From: Paroedura picta
Taxonomy: Eukaryota > Chordata > Lepidosauria > Squamata > Gekkonidae
Assembly: GCF_049243985.1 (NCBI RefSeq)
Contig: NC_135382.1
Location: 21,928,990-21,992,989, forward strand
Direction: 5' to 3'
Length of the DNA: 64,000 nucleotides
The notes under the pieces are model-generated. The model had not been told where the DNA came from. It saw nothing but the letters and a program-made list of their open reading frames with translations, and searched no databases. Made by a program: the position numbers and the translations under genes. Of the stretch, positions 58,401 through 64,000 are shown piece after piece. Every line of letters begins with the position of its first letter. Within the stretch, counting starts at the first letter, position 1.

Positions 58401-61400
58401 TCAGCATCAACATGTCTGAACCAGATTGCCATATCAGGTCTCCTTTTAACATTCTGCTGTTTCTTTTAATTAAGCTCTGGCGTAATTTGCTGGAAGTTAA
58501 TATCTTGAAGTCTTGAAATCAGAAGTTTAATTTGCAGAATGGCAGAGGTACGGTAGCTGGAAGGCAGTGCAAGAATGTGAGAAACCTTGCCTCTCATCAC
58601 ACAGGTTTTGTTGTGCACCTTCAGCCAAGTCCTATCTTTTAGCCTAACACAAACAAGCCGAACTGCTGTGGTAGTACTTGGGTTATTTCCTTGTACCTTC
58701 AAACTGGTCATGCGCTCACACACATAGATTCTGCAGAAGGCAACTCCAGGACGTTCCAGAGATTTGGGGTAGGGTTACAATCTTCCACACATTCCTCAAG
58801 GGAAGCGAGAAGTCCCTTTCTCACTCAGTTCCTTCATACTGCTACTAACAGCTCCCAAAGATAAAGTTTAAAAGAGGCCAGCAGTGGGAAAGGCCACTTG
58901 TCCAACAAATAAGCAAATACTAGAATGCATAAAGCCTGATATGTCACTGGAAGGCAAAATCAACAATCCTCACTTACTTTGGCCACGTTGTGCAACAGAA
59001 CTTGGAGAATGAAATTATGCTAGGATTTGGTGAGTGGTAAAAGGAAACCAGGCCGACCAAGAACATGATGGTTAGACACGATCAAAATGGACTCTAGCCA
59101 TTATACAATTAAAAGAAATGGTGCAAGATCGAAAGACGAGGAGACAGTTGAGACATAGGATCTCCAAGAGGCAGACATGACTGAATGGCTAATATCTTCA
59201 TCAATTACACTAAAACCTCTTTGTCTTTTCAGTCTCCGTGGAGTCCCATATACCTGTGATTAGGGAAGTGGTCTCCCTGGAAGCTTTGTAAAAAAGGGTC
59301 TTTGGCTCCACCACATAATGGCTGCAATACCCAACAAGGTCAATCACAACACAATTACTAAGGGGGAGGCTCAGCTGTTTCCTTAGTGGAAAAGTGTATT
59401 TGATTTCAGTTTCTCTTTCCAAAGACATAGGCCCTTAAGGAGCTGCCGCCAAGCTGAGAGGTGCAAAATGGTCTGAGTCTACTGGCCCAGTTGAAAGTCA
59501 GTAACTGTGACCTTCCTGTCTGGTTATAAACTCAGTGCTTTGTTAGTAAGACAGCTGATAGGAAGCTACCCAAAGCTTCACGCGGTATTTTTGCAGTTCT
59601 ACTCAAGATCCTTTGGATGGAGGAACCAGCACCTGAATAGAGGGAAATGAAGCTTCCACAATTTCCAGTGACTCCCCGGCTTCAGTGTGCTACATTCTCT
59701 GTCCAGTTTTGCTGTTGCAACACGCCCGTCACTCAAACGCTTGTGTTGATTGCTTGGTTTAAGCACAGTTGAGATGGAGGCAGTTTGTAAGCCGGTTATC
59801 CTTCAATCTCAAGAGCAGTTAAAAGCAGAGGCATGAAAGCTGTAAGTTAAATTCCAGCTCCAGCAACAGAGGACATTAAGGTTGTGTTGACTCAGCACCG
59901 GTTAGCTGAACCACCATTATAAGCAAAGAAGATAGTTTCCATGGTAGAGCCCTAAATCTAGAAATATGGCTCTTCCCTGATGTTTGGGGAACTTAGACAA
60001 GGATTTATTTTCTTAGTCTCCCCCAAAGCACAGGAGGAAGTGACTGTGGCTATTGGATAATACTAATATTCCTCCAAAGTCTATTAAAGCTAGGTTGCTT
60101 TTCCACAGGCCTGCTGAAGTTAGAAGGGACAGGGGAAGGGGTTGGCAAACTGTACATAACAGGCTGAAGCCGAGTAATGTGAACCCAAAAAGGTAAATCC
60201 CCTGAACTGCTATGGGGCAGCTCACTGTGAAACAACCAGAAGAGAACTGAGCAAGAGGGATGTTCCCATTTCTTGAAGAGGAGATCTGGGTGTCAGTTCT
60301 CAAGGTGCAGTTCTACAACCTTTCTGAGTTGCCTTCTGTGCCAGGGCAGAACCTACATAGGACTGCATAGAAACCACACACAAAAATTGATGTCCCATCC
60401 AGATATATCTGAGCTCCTCTGGAAGAACAAGAGGACCACAGATTAAGTAAATCTCAGCTTTGAAGAAGCTGTTAGCAATTTTTTTTTAATTTGCAATGTG
60501 GAAACAAGCAAAAGTCAGTAGACAGAAAAATACTTTCAGGTGGGTAGCAAAATATTAAGAGGTAAAATCTTTCCTATCAAAACCTCTCAGCCACTGAACT
60601 GACTGATCAATGCAAGTTAATATGCTAAATTCAACATCACCACTACCCTGCTCAAACGTTTTGTGGTTCTTACTGATCATTCAGGTCGTAAGGTCACAAT
60701 AGTGCAATAGCAACAGAAGTCACAATAGCAAGCCTTCCCCCCACCCTCCGGCCAAAGCCCATGTTTAAACCAACCCATGGCTCCCTGACCACAGTCCCCA
60801 AACCCTTTCAGCTAACAATCCCTGCATTCCCCAGAAAGCTGCCCTTCTAGCTCCAAGACTTGAGAAAGAGCCCAAAACCTTGAAGAAAAATACAAACCAT
60901 ACATCGCTACCCTCTAATTTTCAAGAACTCAGAAACCTTTGCTCTGTGTTTTTGTTCCCTTAAATAATCTCCCTCTATATGGACTGAAAGAAGCCCAGTA
61001 ATTAACAAGAAAACTGCCTGGTAAACATAAACTAAACATGGCACAAGCAGGCAGAAAATAAAGCTGTAAACTTATATTTAAGCAGGTGATATAATAAAAA
61101 GGGAAATTAGAAACTTCTACAAAAAGAAAGAAACGGAAAACAAAACAAAAAAAAGCTAAGTAGAAAAAAAAAGCCAGCACTTCTTGCAATGCCCAGTGTC
61201 AGACATAAATTTAAGCAGGGCTCAAAAGTTCACTTACAGACAATCCTTTGTTCTTGGATCACAACCTCAGCCATTTGGCTTCTCCCAAACAGAGAAAAAA
61301 CAGGAAGACCACCCTCCTGACTAGCTCCCGCTCCTCCAGGAACTCTAAGAAAAAACATTTTAACTAACAACTCACGTCACGTTTCTTGCAACAAGCTCTT

Positions 61401-63740
61401 CACCTCCTTAGAATCACAGAATCATAGAGTTGGAAGGGGCCATACAGGCCATCTAGTCCAACCCCCTGCTCTACGCAGGATCAGCCCTAAGCATCCTAAA
61501 GCATCCAAGAAAAGTGTGTATCCAGCCTTTGCTTGAAGACTGCCAGTGAGGGGGAGCTCACCACCTCCTTAGGCAGCCTATTCCACTGCTGAACTACTCT
61601 GACCGTGAAAATTTTTTTCCTGATATCTAGCCTATATCATTGTAGTTTAAACCCATTACTGCGCGTCCTTTCCTCTGCAGCCAGCGGAAACAGCATCCTG
61701 CCAGCATCCTCCTCCTAACAGAGCAGCCAAATGTGTGTATTTCAGGGGACTCAAATCTTATAGTAATCTGGTCTTTTCAGTAAATGTGCAAAGAAATGAA
61801 GGCCTCCAATCACAAGGAGAAAAGTACCAGAAGTTCATTTCATACCAAGCAGCTGGAAGAGCTGAGGTGAGGGACCAGCCATGTCCAGGAATGGCAGGAA
61901 AGGAAGATTTTTGCAGCAGCTTTTAACACACAAGGTTAACCTAGGAATGTTTTTATGTTGTCACTAAGGAAATATAAGTCTTCAAAGAGCTACAAGACAC
62001 CTAAAAATAATTCATTCTACTATCAGCTTTTGAGGACAGGAGTCTACTTTTTCAGATGCTCTGAGTAGATCCTCACCACACAGAAGGTTTTAAAACAAAA
62101 GAACAAGGCTCAGGGGCTATGAAATGCAGGAAGCAAAGATTGTAATGCAGCAATATAAAATTCAAATACAATCAGTAAAAATACAGAGACCGTTATTCAG
62201 TAATGCTAAGCTACTTAAAGGAAGGCCGAGCGTCAAAGAATTGAGGCTTTTGAACTCTGGTGCTGGAGAAGACTCTTGCGAGTCCCTTGGACTGCAAGGC
62301 GAGCAAACCGGTCAGTCCTAGAAGAGATCAGCCCTGACTGCTCCTTAGAAGGCCAGATCCTGAAGATGAAACTCAAGTACTTTGGCCACCTCATGAGAAG
62401 GAAGGACTCCCTGGAGAAGAGTCTAATGCTGGGAGTGATTGAGGGCAAAAGAAGAAGGGGACAACAGAGAATAAGGTGGCTGGATGGAGTCACTGAAGCA
62501 GCCGATGCGAGCTTAAATTGACTCTGGGGAATGGTAGAGGACAGGAAGGCCTGGAGGATCATTGTCCATGGGGTCGCGATGGGTCTGACATGACTTTGCA
62601 CCTAACAACAACAAAGCTATTTAACGTCTGTAATGGGCGGGAGTCTGATTTTGTTTAGATGAGATTTGTATCTCACTATCTTAATGGAAGTCTCATGGGG
62701 GCGGAATGTGGCAGAGCCTGTACATAGCATGTCTGAGCAAGCTCCAGGTCTCTACAGGCCCAATCTGCTGATATCCGGCCCGCATCTCTATCGGATTTGC
62801 TTCAATGCAATACTTTTTGGTATATTATGCTCTTGGGCATATATATGGAGACAGTCCTTGAACTGTTTCAAGATGGCAGGAGGTCCAAGTCAAAGTAAGA
62901 AGGCTGCACAGGCCAAATCTGAAATGGCCGCTGCAGTTGAACTTCATAAGGAAGTCGCTCACCCTACTTTGGCCACAGATGATCTGCTGATTGTGGTCCT
63001 CTTGAGAGAAATCTCCAAAGGTATTAAAGAAGTACAGGAGGGACTGTTCTTTGTCTAAGCTCAATGAACTGAAATCTCTTCCGAAGCTGGCAGCTGAACA
63101 GCTAACGAACCAAAGAGCAGGATCTCAGACCTAGAAGACTCTTCTGTTTAAGTCTACTTCCATCCAATAATTTCAATCTAAGGTAACAGCTTTAAAATCC
63201 AAATTCTTAGCTAGAAAGTAGAAACCACTGTAATAATGTTCACCTAGTGGGAGGTTTCAACTAATTTTTCCTCATCTATATGTGTCTTCCTTGCAACTTC
63301 CTTGGTTGCATTTTTTTCTTGTTTTCCTCCCTCTTTTCCCTCATTACTTTCCTAGCCTATGCTCCTGCACTACCTCCCCCACCCACTTTCTCTCTTTCCT
63401 TCTAACAGATTCCAGTGGGTAGCTGTGTTGGTCTGAAGCAGCACAACAAAACAAAATCAGAGTCCAGTGGCACCTTTAAAACCAACACAGATTTATTCAA
63501 GGCATGAGCTTTCGAGTGCAAGGGGATGTTATTTGTCAGCGATTGGGGCCTCCCCATTCTTTCCCCAGAAAAGAAATGCAAAAAAACAAATTTCTGGAAT
63601 ACCTGTCCCGTCTCCGTTTTCTCACTGCACCACTTCCCCAGATCAATCATGCATTTGTCCTGGAGAGCTGGGTCCAGTTTCACATCCAAGGCACGCTGGT
63701 GCAGAATCCGCTGTACTTCTGCTCTACATTCACGGGACAG
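43291..63740 (-). CDS. GLG1: Golgi glycoprotein 1 (MG-160/ESL-1/CFR), last 15 coding exons
   Basis: GLG1 is a type I membrane sialoglycoprotein of the Golgi. It binds fibroblast growth factors and, in myeloid cells, E-selectin, and has been tied to handling of TGF-beta precursors. The exons are 63740-63603, 57388-57302, 56051-55989, 55746-55633, 54688-54600, 54466-54349, 53526-53434, 52315-52178, 51079-50956, 49216-49074, 48028-47927, 46877-46770, 46133-46013, 45021-44915 and 43458-43291. They join to 1713 nt in phase: 570 residues and TAG. The product is a series of cysteine-rich GLG1 repeats (regularly spaced C, often EC, followed by CLxxN/H), then a membrane span ([18 protein letters not shown]) and a 13-residue basic tail [13 protein letters not shown]. 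It matches human GLG1 from about residue 610 to the end with few changes. The N-terminal half lies beyond 64000. Confidence 0.97.
44363..44630 (+). repeat. tRNA-derived SINE (family A)
   Basis: GAGCCAGTGGTTAGGAGTGC head, CATGCAACCAGCTGGGTGAC body and GGCATATAAGAACCAACTCT tail. GLG1 last intron. Confidence 0.85.
44666..44801. mobile_element. Foldback hAT-type MITE, copy 3
   Basis: 136 bp, arms near-perfect (CAGGGGTAGTCAAACTGCGG and its complement), with a perfect target duplication CTCTAGAG at 44658-44665 and 44802-44809. Confidence 0.92.
44915..45021 (-). CDS. GLG1: GLG1 exon
   Basis: (Q)[19 protein letters not shown] to IEMWSYAAK; donor GTGAGG. Confidence 0.96.
45022..46012. other. GLG1 intron, nothing recognised
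   Basis: A unique-looking intron with no gene, RNA or repeat that I can identify. Confidence 0.5.
46013..46133 (-). CDS. GLG1: GLG1 exon
   Basis: [19 protein letters not shown] to [11 protein letters not shown]; donor GTAAGT. Confidence 0.97.
46770..46877 (-). CDS. GLG1: GLG1 exon
   Basis: [20 protein letters not shown] to KIKAEMCKK; donor GTAATG, acceptor TTTAAAG. Confidence 0.96.
47119..47295 (+). repeat. tRNA-derived SINE (family B)
   Basis: GGTCCATAGCTCAGTATCAG (A box region) and CCAGTTCAATCCCTGG (B box) are followed by AGACAGCTGCCAATCAGAG and a GATAGGCCACTGTCC end. The tRNA-like head is imperfect, so it is not a tRNA gene. Confidence 0.8.
47927..48028 (-). CDS. GLG1: GLG1 exon
   Basis: [20 protein letters not shown] to QLQMHCSDE; donor GTGGGG. 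Confidence 0.97.
48363..48475. repeat. Dispersed repeat (family C), double-armed
   Basis: TTGAATCCCATGGCACTTTT and, inverted, AAGGCACCACTGGACTCTAA flank an ACAAAAGCTTATACCTTGAA core. Confidence 0.6.
49074..49216 (-). CDS. GLG1: GLG1 exon
   Basis: (D)[18 protein letters not shown] to CLKLKYADQ; donor GTGACT. Confidence 0.97.
49633..49830 (+). repeat. Old tRNA-derived SINE
   Basis: TAGATGGTTAGTGTCAGAGC, AATTCAAATCCCC (B box remnant) and TAGCCTACCTCACAGGGC keep the family order at low identity. Confidence 0.5.
50527..50662. mobile_element. Foldback hAT-type MITE, copy 4
   Basis: Near-perfect arms (TAGGGGTAGTCAACCCG and its complement) with a perfect target duplication CTCTAAAT at 50519-50526 and 50663-50670. 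Confidence 0.92.
50956..51079 (-). CDS. GLG1: GLG1 exon
   Basis: [20 protein letters not shown] to KRQITQNT; donor GTAACA. Confidence 0.97.
51080..52177. other. GLG1 intron, no element recognised
   Basis: Contains a long C run (about 51709-51723) and small direct repeats (CATTGTGCCCC twice near 51620). No gene was seen. Confidence 0.5.
52178..52315 (-). CDS. GLG1: GLG1 exon
   Basis: [20 protein letters not shown] to [10 protein letters not shown]; donor GTGGGG. Confidence 0.97.
52316..53433. other. GLG1 intron, nothing recognised
   Basis: AT-rich, with no gene, RNA or mobile element that I can identify. Confidence 0.5.
53434..53526 (-). CDS. GLG1: GLG1 exon
   Basis: [20 protein letters not shown] to VPYGNAQ; acceptor TTGCAG. 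Confidence 0.97.
54013..54125 (-). repeat. tRNA-derived SINE (family B), tail
   Basis: GAACACATGAAGCTGCCTTG ... GGAATCAGACCACTGG is the reverse of the family B end (CAGTGGTCTGATTC ... AAGGCAGCTTCATGTG). It abuts the 5S SINE. Confidence 0.7.
54130..54311 (-). repeat. 5S-rRNA-derived SINE
   Basis: The reverse strand reads GAAGCTAAGCAGGGTCAGCC and TTTGAATGGGAGACCACC (5S box), then GGCAATGGCCAACCGCC, and ends with a Bov-B-like TCAGCTGCGACCTGATATCA. Same family as 35279-35447. Confidence 0.85.
54349..54466 (-). CDS. GLG1: GLG1 exon
   Basis: [20 protein letters not shown] to RVEELEM; donor GTAAAC. Confidence 0.97.
54600..54688 (-). CDS. GLG1: GLG1 exon
   Basis: [20 protein letters not shown] to KLCANIKK(K); donor GTATGT. 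Confidence 0.97.
54891..55435. mobile_element. hAT-type non-autonomous element, older relative of 30226-30509
   Basis: Ends TAGGCTTTCTCAAC and GTTGAGAAAGGCTG, with internal GAAGCCCTGGGGTTTCTCC. No matching target duplication was found, so it is older or rearranged. Confidence 0.7.
55633..55746 (-). CDS. GLG1: GLG1 exon
   Basis: [20 protein letters not shown] to VGVTHFQL; donor GTGAGT. Confidence 0.97.
55989..56051 (-). CDS. GLG1: GLG1 exon (63 bp)
   Basis: [19 protein letters not shown] then CH; donor GTAAGT. Confidence 0.96.
56630..56770 (-). repeat. Eroded 5S-type SINE, Bov-B-like tail side
   Basis: AAATTATGGCAACCTCGGTA, then GAGGCCATTTGCCATTGC and TTGATGGCCTCCCTTCCATG keep the order of the reverse 5S SINE body. 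The 5S head is mostly lost. Confidence 0.5.
57302..57388 (-). CDS. GLG1: GLG1 exon
   Basis: [20 protein letters not shown] to LTELESE; donor GTAAAT. Confidence 0.97.
57389..61410. other. GLG1 large intron, proximal 4 kb
   Basis: No gene-like segment was recognised with confidence. A hydrophobic open stretch with a consensus splice donor (57513-57652, plus strand) is discussed under findings. The rest is AT-rich single-copy-looking sequence. Confidence 0.5.
61411..61712 (-). mobile_element. CR1 LINE, truncated 3' end
   Basis: GAATCACAGAATCATAGAGT then GGAAGGGGCCATACAGGCCA onward. Nearly identical to 5763-6060, but cut earlier on its 5' side. Confidence 0.9.
62240..62612 (+). mobile_element. 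Bov-B (RTE) LINE, 3' fragment
   Basis: Encodes the RTE C-terminal signature: [40 protein letters not shown] and [11 protein letters not shown]. The usual ending GGGTCTGACATGACTTTGCA is followed by an (ACA)n tail. It is 5'-truncated and its frame closes early relative to the family. Confidence 0.9.
62866..63145 (+). mobile_element. Possible LINE-1-type ORF1 start fragment
   Basis: ATG near 62873 opens a short frame [21 protein letters not shown] later stretch reads like ISDLEDS, as in coiled-coil L1 ORF1 proteins. It is broken and weakly supported. Confidence 0.35.
63405..63520 (-). repeat. Dispersed repeat (family C)
   Basis: AGTGGGTAGCTGTGTTGGTC ... AGAGTCCAGTGGCACCTTTA ... GGCATGAGCTTTCGAG is the reverse of the 31272-31500 family, a single-armed copy close to a GLG1 exon. 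Confidence 0.7.
63603..63740 (-). CDS. GLG1: GLG1 exon, most upstream in the window
   Basis: [19 protein letters not shown] to CSEKTETGQ; acceptor TTTTTGGCAG, donor GTATTC. The preceding exon is not found before 64000. Confidence 0.97.
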
Positions 63741-64000
63741 CTGCCAAAAACCAAGGGTACAGATTTGTTCCAGATGAAGGATTCCCAACTGCTCGGATCT
63801 GGGAGGGACAACCTTTTTTCCGTCCCTCCGCCAGCCGTGGACGCCAACTCCTTTATGCTATTCTTGGCCTCCACCCACTCATGTCTGCTGCTGTATCCTT
63901 ACTTCTGACCCGGCATGCGGTTTTGACTCACTGCTCCTCTCTCTGCCCTCTCTTAAGACTCCTGCTTTAAAATATTTAACCAAAGAACATGCTTGCCATC

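Overview
This is vertebrate nuclear DNA, most likely from a squamate reptile (a lizard). The intron/exon structure is vertebrate, and the repeats include CR1 and L2 LINEs, a Bov-B LINE tail, 5S-rRNA-derived SINEs of the 5S-Sauria kind, two tRNA-derived SINE families, a Penelope-like element and hAT transposons. I cannot name the species.

Two host genes lie head to tail, both read on the minus strand. PDPR, the regulatory subunit of mitochondrial pyruvate dehydrogenase phosphatase, is complete. Its 17 coding exons run from the ATG at 28152 down to the stop at 4009. All 16 internal splice sites and phases agree, and the spliced frame gives 879 codons plus stop, the length I recall for human PDPR. 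A GC-rich promoter at about 30.7-31.26 kb carries NRF-1-like sites, CCAAT boxes and a duplicated GC-box/octamer module. A likely 3' UTR runs from 4008 to about 415.

The last 15 coding exons of GLG1 (Golgi glycoprotein 1, also MG-160/ESL-1/CFR) lie at 63740-43291. They encode the C-terminal 570 residues: cysteine-rich repeats, one membrane span and a short cytoplasmic tail. Its repeat-poor 3' UTR appears to end near 39.15 kb. The 5' half of the gene is beyond the window.

The 8 kb between the genes (31.3-39.1 kb) is packed with mobile elements: a hAT element with an internally duplicated end, a Penelope-like fossil with inverted terminal repeats, a palindromic MITE, a 5S SINE and an L2-type LINE whose 954-codon endonuclease/reverse transcriptase frame is open throughout. 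The introns hold SINEs, LINE ends, foldback hAT elements inserted at CTCTAGAG-like sites, and a perfect 31-bp minisatellite.

The two genes are not known to act together: PDPR tunes pyruvate oxidation in mitochondria and GLG1 works in the Golgi. I found no new defence or metabolic system. The most interesting signals are in the mobile elements and in the PDPR promoter.
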